Source of the DNA: Pseudomonadales bacterium
Lineage (GTDB): Bacteria; Pseudomonadota; Gammaproteobacteria; Pseudomonadales; Azotimanducaceae
DNA: 64,000 nt
Assembly (NCBI GenBank): GCA_041395945.1
Contig: JAWKZN010000001.1
Span: 1 to 64,000, forward strand
Reading direction: 5' to 3'
This document shows, piece after piece, positions 41,589 to 49,008 of the stretch. Made by a program: the position numbers and the translations under genes. The notes under the pieces were generated by a model. It worked only from the letters and a program-made list of their open reading frames with translations, made no database searches and was not told where the DNA came from. Every line of letters starts with the position of its first letter. Position 1 is the stretch's first letter.

Positions 41589-43142
41589 ATGAGCTGGGAA
41601 AAAGAAGTTCAGGAGATCCGCCGCCGCCGTCAGCTTGCACTGCAGCAGGGCGGCGCCGCCGGTATCGCCCGCCAGCACGAGAAAGGCCGGCTGACGATCC
41701 GGGAGCGGATCGATGCCGTGCTCGACCCGGGCAGCTTTCAGGAGCAGGGCAAGGCCACCGCGTTACCGGAATACGACGACAAGGATCAGCTCACCGGATT
41801 CGTACCCGCCAACTATGTGGTCGGCTTCGGCAAGGTGGACAACCGGCGAGTGGTGGTGGGCGGCGAGGATTTCACCCTCAAAGGGGGTTCGCCGAATGCC
41901 GCCGGTCTGCGCAAGAGCGTTTATGCGGAACATCTCGCCAGTCGCTACAAGGTACCGCTGATCAGACTCCTCGAAGGTGGCGGGGGGAGTGTGAAAGGCT
42001 CGGCAAGGAAGGGCGGCACCGTGGGTGAGCCTGTTTATGCCGAACCCAGATTCAGGATCATTGCCGATGCGATGGGCCAGGTACCGATTGCCTCGGCCGC
42101 TCTCGGTGCCGTGGCCGGATTTCCTGCGGGGCGTCTGGTTGCGTCCCATTTCTCCGTGATGACCCGGGAAACCGCCCAGATACTGATTGGCGGTCCGGCA
42201 CTGGTGGAGCGGGCCCTGGGGGCCCGACTCAGCAAGGAAGCCCTGGGTGGGGTACAGGTCCATGCGTTGAGCGGGGTGGTCGACAATATCGCCGCTGACG
42301 AACAGGATGCCTTCCGGCAGATCCGCCAGTTTCTGAGTTACCTCCCGAGTAACGTCCGGCAGCGTGCTCCCCGTGTCGCCAACAGCGATCCCACGGATCG
42401 GATGGAAGAGGATCTGCTCGACATCGTACCCCGGGATGCCAATGCACCCTTCGCTATGCGGGCGATCATTGCCATGGTCATGGACCGGGACTCGGTGTTC
42501 GAGATGGGGGCCACCTATGGTCCGAGTCAGATTGCGGCACTTGCACGTCTCAACGGTCAGCCCGTGGGTGTGCTCGGTAATGACTGCCGATACTACGCCG
42601 GTGCGATGACCGCAGAGGCCGCCCAGAAGTACCGCCGTTTCGTCGAACTCTGCGACAGTTTCCACCTGCCCATCGTCAACTTTGTCGATCAGCCCGGTTT
42701 CATGATCGGGCCGGAAGCCGAGCGGGCGGGCACCATCCGTTACGGAATGGCTGCGGTGGCCGCCGCCGTTCAGGCCCGGGTACCCTGGGCGTCAGTCCAG
42801 GTACACAAGGGATTCGGGGTCGCGACTGCCGCCCATTTCGGTGACAACGCCTATGTGCTGGCCTGGCCTTCGGTGGAATCCGGCGCACTGCCTCTGGAGG
42901 GTGGTGTTGCGGTGGCCTTCCATCGTGAAATCGCAGCCGCAGACGATCCGGAGGCAAAACGCCGCGAACTCGAGGAGCGCCTTCGCAGCGGACGCACTCC
43001 TTATGCGCGAGCGGAGTCCTTTGCCGTGCATGAACTCATCGATCCGCGGGAAACCCGGCCCATGCTGTGTGACTGGATCGAGTGGATTCAGCCACTGCTC
43101 GAGGATCTGACGGAGCCGGTGCGCTTTCCGATCAGACCCTGA
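41589..43142 (+). CDS. acyl-CoA carboxylase carboxyltransferase subunit
   Basis: This is a 517-residue carboxyltransferase of the PccB/AccD5/MccB/MmdA family. The N-terminal half contains KGRLTIRERID, VVGGEDFTLKGGS, the acyl-CoA oxyanion loop region GGGGSVKGS and ASHFSVMTRETAQILIGGP. The C-terminal half contains GNDCRYYAGAMTAEAAQKYRRFVELCD, LPIVNFVDQPGFMIGPEAE and the final WPSVESGALPLEGGVAVAF. It transfers carboxyl from carboxybiotin to an acyl-CoA, or the reverse. It is in the same direction as the mini biotin carrier and crotonase. No biotin carboxylase or membrane decarboxylase subunit is nearby, so direction and substrate remain open. Confidence 0.93.
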   Translation: MSWEKEVQEIRRRRQLALQQGGAAGIARQHEKGRLTIRERIDAVLDPGSFQEQGKATALPEYDDKDQLTGFVPANYVVGFGKVDNRRVVVGGEDFTLKGGSPNAAGLRKSVYAEHLASRYKVPLIRLLEGGGGSVKGSARKGGTVGEPVYAEPRFRIIADAMGQVPIASAALGAVAGFPAGRLVASHFSVMTRETAQILIGGPALVERALGARLSKEALGGVQVHALSGVVDNIAADEQDAFRQIRQFLSYLPSNVRQRAPRVANSDPTDRMEEDLLDIVPRDANAPFAMRAIIAMVMDRDSVFEMGATYGPSQIAALARLNGQPVGVLGNDCRYYAGAMTAEAAQKYRRFVELCDSFHLPIVNFVDQPGFMIGPEAERAGTIRYGMAAVAAAVQARVPWASVQVHKGFGVATAAHFGDNAYVLAWPSVESGALPLEGGVAVAFHREIAAADDPEAKRRELEERLRSGRTPYARAESFAVHELIDPRETRPMLCDWIEWIQPLLEDLTEPVRFPIRP

Positions 43143-43464
43143 TTCGCATGCGCAGCTGGGGTGGCGAAGGGGGATGCGGCAGACCTCGCTCCGGCGCTCC
43201 GCGCTGCCCTCTGTTGGCCCCTTGCCCCGAAGCGGGTCAATGGGCCGCCCTCGGCGTCGCTCCACGGTCCGCCCCATCCCCCTTCGCCACCCCAGCTTCG
43301 AGATGGATCCAAGACAGGCCAGCCGGGACCAGGTCAGCTTATCCACTTCATGCCCATTTCCGATGCAACGGCGGAGCCGCCGAGCGAGGCCCGGGGTAGC
43401 AGGTCCTCGACCTCGCCCTGATAAACCCCTTCCGAACTTCGTGAACCGACTGGCCAGCGGACGA
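43143..43464. other. 322-bp non-coding region between convergent genes
   Basis: I see no supportable gene here. The left half is the 144-bp inverted-repeat element (43154-43297). The right half (43298-43464) shows no palindrome with a T-run and no convincing reading frame. Confidence 0.6.
43154..43297. repeat. 144-bp element with perfect 23-bp inverted terminal repeats
   Basis: The arm at 43154-43176 (AGCTGGGGTGGCGAAGGGGG plus ATG) is the exact reverse complement of 43275-43297. The inner ends also pair partly (GGCAGACC against GGTCCGCC). The 98-bp interior is very GC rich and contains a stretch shared with 33058-33090. Located between convergent genes, it could be a small non-autonomous mobile repeat or a large bidirectional terminator-type hairpin. 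I see no clear target duplication flanking it. Confidence 0.88.
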
Positions 43465-43944
43465 TCAGCCGGGCACCAGCCCCGAGTCCGTGAGGGTATA
43501 ACCGAGGGTAATCAGATCCGCGAGTCCGTCCCGCACGATGGCCTGACCTTCTTCGAGCTGCATGGTGAAGTCACCGGTCGCCCGTCGATCGGCCGGGATG
43601 CGTTCGAGCAGCAGCTGCTGTAATTGTGCAGAATCCGCAGCGGGGGTGAAGCGCTGCAGGGTGTCGCAATGTCCAGTCGCCGGATCGTAGATGGCGAAGC
43701 TGATTCTGTGCACGGCGTGGGTGGCACCCGCCCGCTGAAAAAGCGCACTCTGGCTGCGCCATTCGATCTCGGGCAGCCACAGACAAAGCTCCGCATTCTC
43801 CACCAGAATGTTGTGCTTGTTGGCCATCATGTACTGCCAGAGCCGGAACAGGCTGTGCTCCACGAAGCGCACCCCGGGAGCGCCGCTGCGGTTGCTGATG
43901 CCGCAACGCACGAGCATCTGCCTGTGTGAACCGGAATTGGACAT
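43465..43944 (-). CDS. hypothetical 159-residue cytoplasmic protein
   Basis: I recognise no family. The product is soluble, with no signal or membrane helix, and a mixed alpha/beta composition. It contains the segments FVEHSLFRLWQYMMANKHNILVE and ECLWLPEIEWRSQ-like aromatic stretches. The ATG at 43944 lacks a strong ribosome binding site. It is divergent from the small membrane protein gene at 44017, sharing a 72-bp region. Confidence 0.7.
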   Translation of the reverse strand: MSNSGSHRQMLVRCGISNRSGAPGVRFVEHSLFRLWQYMMANKHNILVENAELCLWLPEIEWRSQSALFQRAGATHAVHRISFAIYDPATGHCDTLQRFTPAADSAQLQQLLLERIPADRRATGDFTMQLEEGQAIVRDGLADLITLGYTLTDSGLVPG

Positions 43945-43955
43945 TGGAAAGTACT

Positions 43956-43987
43956 TTGACTCGCCCGTTCGCCTCGTTTAAGTATAG
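43956..43987 (+). promoter_or_regulatory. possible promoter of the 62-residue membrane protein gene
   Basis: TTGACT (43956-43961) lies 18 bases upstream of AAGTAT (43980-43985). The -35 is good and the -10 is poor. It lies in the short divergent region before 44017. Confidence 0.3.
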
Positions 43988-44016
43988 GCACAACTTCAAA
44001 AGGCGCTTTAAGGCCC

Positions 44017-44205
44017 ATGGCAGCAGCAATTCTCACTCTGGTCCTGTCGTTCATGCTCGGTGGCACCCTCTGGCTGGTGGCGGGCTCCCGCCTGCCGTTG
44101 AGCGAAGACGAAGAACGCAACCAGGTGCTGAATCTCATCGTCCTGGTCGGCATCTTCCTGCTTCCAGTATTTCTGCTGCTGTTCTATGTGATCAATGTTG
44201 GCTGA
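44017..44205 (+). CDS. small two-helix membrane protein, unknown function
   Basis: This is a 62-residue protein made of two hydrophobic helices (AAILTLVLSFMLGGTLWLVAG and the LIVLVGIFLLPVFLLLFYVI region). They are joined by a short charged loop, LPLSEDEERNQ. The helix-loop-helix hairpin with an acidic cytoplasmic or periplasmic turn suggests a small membrane partner protein. It precedes a methyltransferase gene by 24 bp in the same direction. Confidence 0.75.
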   Translation: MAAAILTLVLSFMLGGTLWLVAGSRLPLSEDEERNQVLNLIVLVGIFLLPVFLLLFYVINVG

Positions 44206-44229
44206 CAGGATTTCGAGCGGAGCGGGTGG

Positions 44230-44841
44230 ATGAAGCTGGATATAGATCCGGACAGCGTGAAGGGCTTCCTGCATCCCGAGGAAGGCGAGCTCCTGTACCG
44301 GCTCGCGCGTCAGTCGGCCGGACTGGGGCCTGTTCTCGAGGTAGGGTCCTATTGCGGCAGATCGACACTGTATCTGGGCTCGGCCTGTCGGGAAGCGGGC
44401 GGTGTGCTGTATGCGGTCGATCATCATCGCGGCTCGGAGGAACATCAGCCCGGGGAGGCTTATCACGATCCGGAACTGCGTGACCCTTTCACCGGTGGTC
44501 TGGATTCTCTGCCCGCATTCCGCCAGACCCTCTGGCGGGCCGGGCTGTCGGAGACGGTGATTCCGATAGTCGCAGGCACGGAACTGGCCGGGCGTCACTG
44601 GCGCACGCCGCTTGCGATGGTATTCATTGATGGGGGACACAGCGAGGCGGCTGCGCTGCGCGACTACCGGACCTGGAGCCCGCACATCCTGCCTGGCGGG
44701 ATACTGGCCATCCATGACCTGTTCGAAGATCCGGCACAGGGCGGGCAGGCTCCCATCCGGATTTACCGGCTGGCCGAGGCCTCCGGGCTCTTCAGAACGC
44801 TAGCGTCGACGCACACGCTGGGAGTGCTCGAACGCCTCTGA
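44230..44841 (+). CDS. class I SAM-dependent methyltransferase
   Basis: This is a 203-residue protein of the Methyltransf_24-like (O-methyltransferase) group. SAM motif I is VLEVGSYCGRSTLYLG, with VLYAVDHHRGSEEH as motif II. The acidic VFIDGGHSEAAALRDY and ILPGGILAIHDLF loops follow. The small DxH motif IDGGHS is typical of enzymes acting on sugars or glycan termini. The 3' end overlaps the convergent toroid-protein gene by 42 bp. Its neighbourhood suggests modification of a surface glycan, which is inference. Confidence 0.87.
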   Translation: MKLDIDPDSVKGFLHPEEGELLYRLARQSAGLGPVLEVGSYCGRSTLYLGSACREAGGVLYAVDHHRGSEEHQPGEAYHDPELRDPFTGGLDSLPAFRQTLWRAGLSETVIPIVAGTELAGRHWRTPLAMVFIDGGHSEAAALRDYRTWSPHILPGGILAIHDLFEDPAQGGQAPIRIYRLAEASGLFRTLASTHTLGVLERL

Positions 44842-45846
44842 GCGGGGCTGCTGTGGTGTGGTGAACAGACCGCTGGCCGGTGTCAGGGCCTGCAGCGCGT
44901 CGGCAGCAAGCAGCACGGCCCCCGCGGTCCAGGTCGGTCGCTCGTCCGGCCAGTTGACCCCATCGGTGAACACGTGCCCCGTCCACCAGGAGCCGTCTTC
45001 CACCTGGTGGCGGGCGAGCTGCTCGAACAGAAGCGCGGCATCCGCATCGCGGCCGATCTTCAGACAGGCGAGGATCAGCTCACAGGTCTCGGCCACGGTC
45101 ACCCAGGGCTGATCGGCCACACAGCGGCAGCCCATATCGGGTTCCACGAACTCCGACCAGCGGGCGTCGATGCGGGCCCGGGCCCGGTCGCCGCCGATCG
45201 CACCACTGAGCACCGGATAAAACCAGTCCATGGAATAGCGCGCCTTGCTCTCCCAGGTGCGATCGAATCGATCCGGTCGCCGGGACAGGGTGAAACCCAG
45301 CGCCCGGCGGCCTGCCATCCACCGGGTGCAGGGTTCGCCGAGGGTGCCGGCGATTGCGATGGCACATTCAAGGCTTTTGTAGATCGAACTGCAGCCCGTT
45401 ACCAGGGCGTCTCTATTGATTCCAGTGCGGGTATCCAGCGCCCAGTAGATCTCGCCGGTGGGTGCCTGCAGACCGATCACGAAGTCCATTGCCCGCTGCA
45501 CCGTGGGCCAGAGTTCACGCAGGAAAGTCCGGTCGCCCGTGGTCAGAAAATGGTGCCAGACACCGGTGGCGATGTAGGCCACGAAATTGGTTTCCGCCCG
45601 GGTGCCGTCAGCCACGCGCTCGCCGTCGTAAGCGGCGAGCCAGTAGCCGTCCGCATGCTGCCGGCGGGCGAGCCAGCGATAGGCGGCTTCCGCCTCTTCG
45701 ACGCGACCGCCGATGCTGAGCCCCATGGCTGCTTCCACGTGGTCCCAGGGATCTGCGATACCGCCGCGGAACCAGGGAATTGCGCCGGTTGGGAGCTGGG
45801 TGCTGGCGATGAAGTCGCAGGTGCGGTGAATGAGTTCAGCTCGCAT
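44800..45846 (-). CDS. alpha/alpha-toroid (prenyltransferase/glycosidase-like) protein
   Basis: This is a 348-residue soluble protein composed of repeated helix pairs with Gly/Trp-rich turns: LPTGAIPWFRGGIADPWDHVEAAMGL, RRQHADGYWLAAYDG, QAPTGEIYWALD, ARHQVEDGSWWTGHVF, NWPDERPTWTAGAVLLA. This is the alpha/alpha-barrel pattern shared by terpene cyclases, prenyltransferase beta subunits and several glycosidases. Similar proteins are commonly labelled prenyltransferase, but no DDxxD-type motif is evident, so a glycan-acting role is at least as likely. It overlaps the upstream methyltransferase gene by 11 bp and forms an operon with it and the GT4 gene. Confidence 0.8.
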   Translation of the reverse strand: MRAELIHRTCDFIASTQLPTGAIPWFRGGIADPWDHVEAAMGLSIGGRVEEAEAAYRWLARRQHADGYWLAAYDGERVADGTRAETNFVAYIATGVWHHFLTTGDRTFLRELWPTVQRAMDFVIGLQAPTGEIYWALDTRTGINRDALVTGCSSIYKSLECAIAIAGTLGEPCTRWMAGRRALGFTLSRRPDRFDRTWESKARYSMDWFYPVLSGAIGGDRARARIDARWSEFVEPDMGCRCVADQPWVTVAETCELILACLKIGRDADAALLFEQLARHQVEDGSWWTGHVFTDGVNWPDERPTWTAGAVLLAADALQALTPASGLFTTPQQPRSEAFEHSQRVRRR

Positions 45847-46564
45847 GACCGGCGCCCCGCACGAAATACATGACCACGCTTTTGCCGATGAATGGATTCA
45901 GGGCGGCTTCCAGCCAGCGGGTCAGCGCAGGCTTCTGCATCAGGTCCCAGACCAGCAGCCGGTGATAGTTGCGCACAAGCCAGTTCGACTCCCCCTGTTT
46001 CCAGAAGGCACAGCGCAACCACCAGTAAGGCGAGTGCAGGCCATGTGCCCAGTGCCTGGCATAGCAGTACATGCGGGTGCGTTCGATTGCCTGTTGCAAC
46101 TGCCGGCGGCGGAAGATGCGGATGTGACCACCTTCCACCTCGTGGTAGGCGTCAGACAGCTGCCAGCAGATCCATTCCGGGCCAAAGCGCGGCACACTCA
46201 CCGCAAACAGTCCGCCGGGTTTCAGTACCCGTCGGATCTCCGCGAGCACACGCTCGTAGTCGTGTATGTGTTCCAGCACTTCGGCGCAGATGACTTTGTC
46301 GAAGGTGGCATCAGCGAAGGGCAGGTGCAGTGCGCTGGCGGAGAGAAAATTCAACCGGCGGCTGGCATCGGCGTCTGTGCTGAACTCCTGGTAGCGGGTA
46401 CGGGCGGTGTCGAGGTCCGCCACCGAAAGATCCAGTCCCACCACATGTACGGGTGCTTCGAGACAGGCGCTGATGGCGTGACGTCCTTCGCCGCAACCGA
46501 GATCGAGTACCCGGTCGCCACTGTGCAGCTGCAGTTTGCGGAAATCGATGGTGGTGAGACTCAC
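45836..46564 (-). CDS. class I SAM-dependent methyltransferase
   Basis: This is a 242-residue methyltransferase. Motif I is RVLDLGCGEGRHAISA, motif II is VVGLDLS, and the Methyltransf_11 acceptor-side motif is LPFADATFDKVICAEVLEHI. RRVLKPGGLFAVSVPRFGPEW follows. Its substrate is probably the saccharide or lipid handled by the neighbouring GT4 enzyme; this is inference from operon structure. It overlaps the GT4 gene by four bases upstream and the toroid gene by 11 bases downstream. Confidence 0.9.
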   Translation of the reverse strand: MSLTTIDFRKLQLHSGDRVLDLGCGEGRHAISACLEAPVHVVGLDLSVADLDTARTRYQEFSTDADASRRLNFLSASALHLPFADATFDKVICAEVLEHIHDYERVLAEIRRVLKPGGLFAVSVPRFGPEWICWQLSDAYHEVEGGHIRIFRRRQLQQAIERTRMYCYARHWAHGLHSPYWWLRCAFWKQGESNWLVRNYHRLLVWDLMQKPALTRWLEAALNPFIGKSVVMYFVRGAGHAS

Positions 46565-47844
46565 GATCTGCGCCGGGAAGTGCTCAGGCTGAGATACAGA
46601 TCCGTCATCCGGCGGGCAGTCTGGTCCCAGGAAAAGGCGTCGAGAATGCGCTGCCGTCCGAGCGTGGCGTAGTGTTCCCGTTCGCGAGGATTATCCAGCA
46701 GCCGGGCGATTGCGAGCTGCAGCGCACCGGAGTCCCGGGTCGGCACCAGAATGCCTGCGTCACCCACTACTTCCGGCAGTGCGCCGCCATTGGTGGACAC
46801 CAGCGGCACACCGCAGGCCATGGCTTCTCCCGCGGGCAGGCCGAAACCTTCGTACTCGGACGGCACAATGGCGACCGCGGAGCTGGCGTAGAGATGGCGG
46901 ATGTCGTCGGTGCTCACCCCATGCACGAAGCGGATGCGTTCGCCGACCGCATAGTGGGAGATGAGTTTTTCAGTGGTGCCACCCGGGCGGGGCCTGCCGA
47001 TGAAAACCAGGCGCAGCTTGGGGTAGCGGTGCAGGAGCGCGGCGAAGGCGGGAATCAGATACTGGGTGCCTTTCAGCGGCTGATCGGCGCTGGCCGTGGT
47101 GATGAGTTGCCAGGGGTTGCGGGCGATACTTGGCTCGGGGCGGAAGCTCTCCGCGTCGATGCCATTGTGGATCACGTGGATGCGCTCCGGCTCGATGTCG
47201 AAGGCGGCGCTGATGTCCTGTTTTGATCTTTCGCTCACGGTCACCAGGTGTTGCAGCGAACGGGCAACCCGACTCTGCATGCGCAGAAAGTTGTGCCAGC
47301 GTCTGATCAGCAGACGATGACCGGTGCCGGTGGCGTGATCGAGGGCGATGTCGCGATCCCAGGTGATCGGATGATGGATGGTGGTGAGCAGGGGTATGCC
47401 CTGGCGCTGCAGTCGCAGCATGCCCCAGCTCAGAGACTGATTGTCGTGCACCACATCGTAAGCGCGTCCGTGAGCCGCCAGGTGACGGGCGACGCGCCGC
47501 CCGAATGTGTAGGGTTCCGGGAAACCGCCGGTGGCCATGGAGAGCCACTCGAAGGTGTCTGTGATCGAGCGCAGATGGCGCGGCCGCAGCGCGGTGAGAT
47601 GATTGGGCGCATCGAACAGATTCAGGCCCGGCAGTTTGACCAGGCGAACCTCCGGATGATCGAGCTCCGGGTAGGGCTCGCCGGAAATCACGTCCACCAG
47701 ATGACCCGCATCCGCGAGCGCCCGCGAGAGGTATTTCAGGTAGATGCCCTGGCCACCGCTGTAGGGATTGCTGCGGTAACCCAGCAGGGCAATTCGCAGA
47801 GGCGCAGAATCCGCCCCGACATCTGAAAATGCCAGTTCCGACAT
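46561..47844 (-). CDS. GT4 family glycosyltransferase
   Basis: This is a 427-residue GT-B fold glycosyltransferase. The N-terminal acceptor domain starts RIALLGYRSNPYSGGQGIYLKYLSRALADAGH. The nucleotide-sugar domain contains VTVSERSKQDI, the IHVIHNGIDAESF loop, RLVFIGRPRPGG and RIRFVHGVSTDDIRHLYASS. The retaining-GT4 EX7E motif is in PSEYEGFGLPAGEAMACGVPLVST. It is probably the first gene of the operon, followed by the methyltransferase and toroid proteins. Sequence style resembles mycobacterial Rv0225-like enzymes found beside a methyltransferase. The sugar and acceptor are unknown. Confidence 0.92.
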   Translation of the reverse strand: MSELAFSDVGADSAPLRIALLGYRSNPYSGGQGIYLKYLSRALADAGHLVDVISGEPYPELDHPEVRLVKLPGLNLFDAPNHLTALRPRHLRSITDTFEWLSMATGGFPEPYTFGRRVARHLAAHGRAYDVVHDNQSLSWGMLRLQRQGIPLLTTIHHPITWDRDIALDHATGTGHRLLIRRWHNFLRMQSRVARSLQHLVTVSERSKQDISAAFDIEPERIHVIHNGIDAESFRPEPSIARNPWQLITTASADQPLKGTQYLIPAFAALLHRYPKLRLVFIGRPRPGGTTEKLISHYAVGERIRFVHGVSTDDIRHLYASSAVAIVPSEYEGFGLPAGEAMACGVPLVSTNGGALPEVVGDAGILVPTRDSGALQLAIARLLDNPREREHYATLGRQRILDAFSWDQTARRMTDLYLSLSTSRRRS

Positions 47845-47889
47845 GGCAGTCTGGATTGAGAATCCCCAGGCAAAGAGCCGGGATTTTAA

Positions 47890-48822
47890 TCAACAAGCGT
47901 GTCGATGACCACCTTGGGAAGACTCGCCGATCCTGGTCACGGTCGGGTGCCGGTGCACGGCAGCGCTTTCCCCCGCCGGGCGGCGGGTTTCGGGGCATTC
48001 GACGGCCTGGAGTTCGTAGACGTGGTGGAACAGGTTGGCAATCCACTGCTGGCCTTCCTGGGTCTTGCGCAGAAAACGCAGACCTTCGGTGATGTAGGGA
48101 TACACCTGCTCGTAGAAGAACTCCGGGAATCCCTCCCGCAATTCCGCGCTGTTGTGGTAGCCGAGGCGCTGTGCTTCTCCGGTTTCCAGGAATTCGCTGT
48201 AGAGGCGGGAGAGTTTCTTCGGATAGAGCGGATCGCCCATCTGGCCGATCAGGTCTGCGGCCCGCACCAGTGCGGAGAGGGTGTCCACCTTCTGGTAGTG
48301 ATCGTCTGCCGGGACGGGGAATCGGGTCATCTCGATGTGTCCGATCACCGTAGCCACATCGATCAGGCTGTCACCCGAATAGCGCTCCTGGATGAACATG
48401 CGGCCACGGACCACGTGGTAGGGCATCAGACTGGCGTCCGTAGCCCCGACGCCGGGTGTAAAGCGCCCGCCGGCCTCGTCGATGAGAAAACTGTCCGATC
48501 CGTCCTGCCTCAGCAGTCCGCGCAGATAGCCGATGTCGTGAAACAGCATGGCGATCACCGCGTGCAGCCAGTCGTGGGGAGAGACATCGCCCTGGGAGAT
48601 GATCCGGCCATGGAGGATCGTCTGACCCACGTCGGTAACCAGAATCGTGTGCTCGAGATCGTGATAGGGGCAATCGCAGTTCAGCAGAAACTCCAGCGCA
48701 GTCCGCACCGCGCTCTCCAGAGTCTCCTCCTGCACGGTCTCCCGACCGGGAAAAGCTTCCCGGTAGCGCTGGAGACTTCGTGTCACAAACGCATCGATAA
48801 GGGTACGGCTCGGGTTGAACAT
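47890..48822 (-). CDS. HD-domain metal-dependent phosphohydrolase
   Basis: This is a 310-residue protein with an HD superfamily domain. The metal ligands are recognisable in NCDCPYHDLEHT (His54, His58) and LFHDIGYL (His95-Asp96), followed by helices to VIGHIEMTRFPVPADD. This arrangement resembles cyclic-nucleotide phosphodiesterase-like HD proteins. The C-terminal 40 residues are hydrophilic and variable. The substrate is unknown. The gene is separated from the GT4 gene by 45 bp on the same strand and is divergent from the MetR-like gene. Confidence 0.84.
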   Translation of the reverse strand: MFNPSRTLIDAFVTRSLQRYREAFPGRETVQEETLESAVRTALEFLLNCDCPYHDLEHTILVTDVGQTILHGRIISQGDVSPHDWLHAVIAMLFHDIGYLRGLLRQDGSDSFLIDEAGGRFTPGVGATDASLMPYHVVRGRMFIQERYSGDSLIDVATVIGHIEMTRFPVPADDHYQKVDTLSALVRAADLIGQMGDPLYPKKLSRLYSEFLETGEAQRLGYHNSAELREGFPEFFYEQVYPYITEGLRFLRKTQEGQQWIANLFHHVYELQAVECPETRRPAGESAAVHRHPTVTRIGESSQGGHRHAC

Positions 48823-48966
48823 TGCATATCCGTCGGCTTCATCGAAGTGTAATTGAGGGTTTACTGAGCCTGCGTGCGTTGTGCCACAGTTTTCCGGATC
48901 CTGCGTGTCCTGAGGGCCGGGCGGGAGCCAGGGGCGATCCCGGCCTTCCCGTCAAGGTTGTTGTAT

Positions 48967-48987
48967 GAATATAATGCATGTGTATTC
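48967..48987 (+). promoter_or_regulatory. promoter and inverted repeat of the MetR-like gene
   Basis: A perfect TATAAT (48970-48975) lies 34 bp before the start codon. It is embedded in an inverted repeat GAATA-(11 bases)-TATTC (48967-48987). LysR-type regulators bind T-N11-A dyads and often repress themselves by covering the -10, so this is a plausible autoregulatory site. The sequence is markedly AT-rich against its surroundings. No good -35 is visible. Confidence 0.55.
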
Positions 48988-49008
48988 CTGTTTTGGTGAG
49001 TGCGATTC

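Noticed and set aside
40441..43142. Sodium-pumping decarboxylase (methylmalonyl-CoA or oxaloacetate type) locus
   Set aside because: Carrier and carboxyltransferase fit, but no multi-helix beta subunit or small gamma/delta subunit is present nearby.
43143..43464. Insertion sequence because of terminal inverted repeats
   Set aside because: At 144 bp with no transposase frame it cannot be autonomous; described as a repeat element instead.
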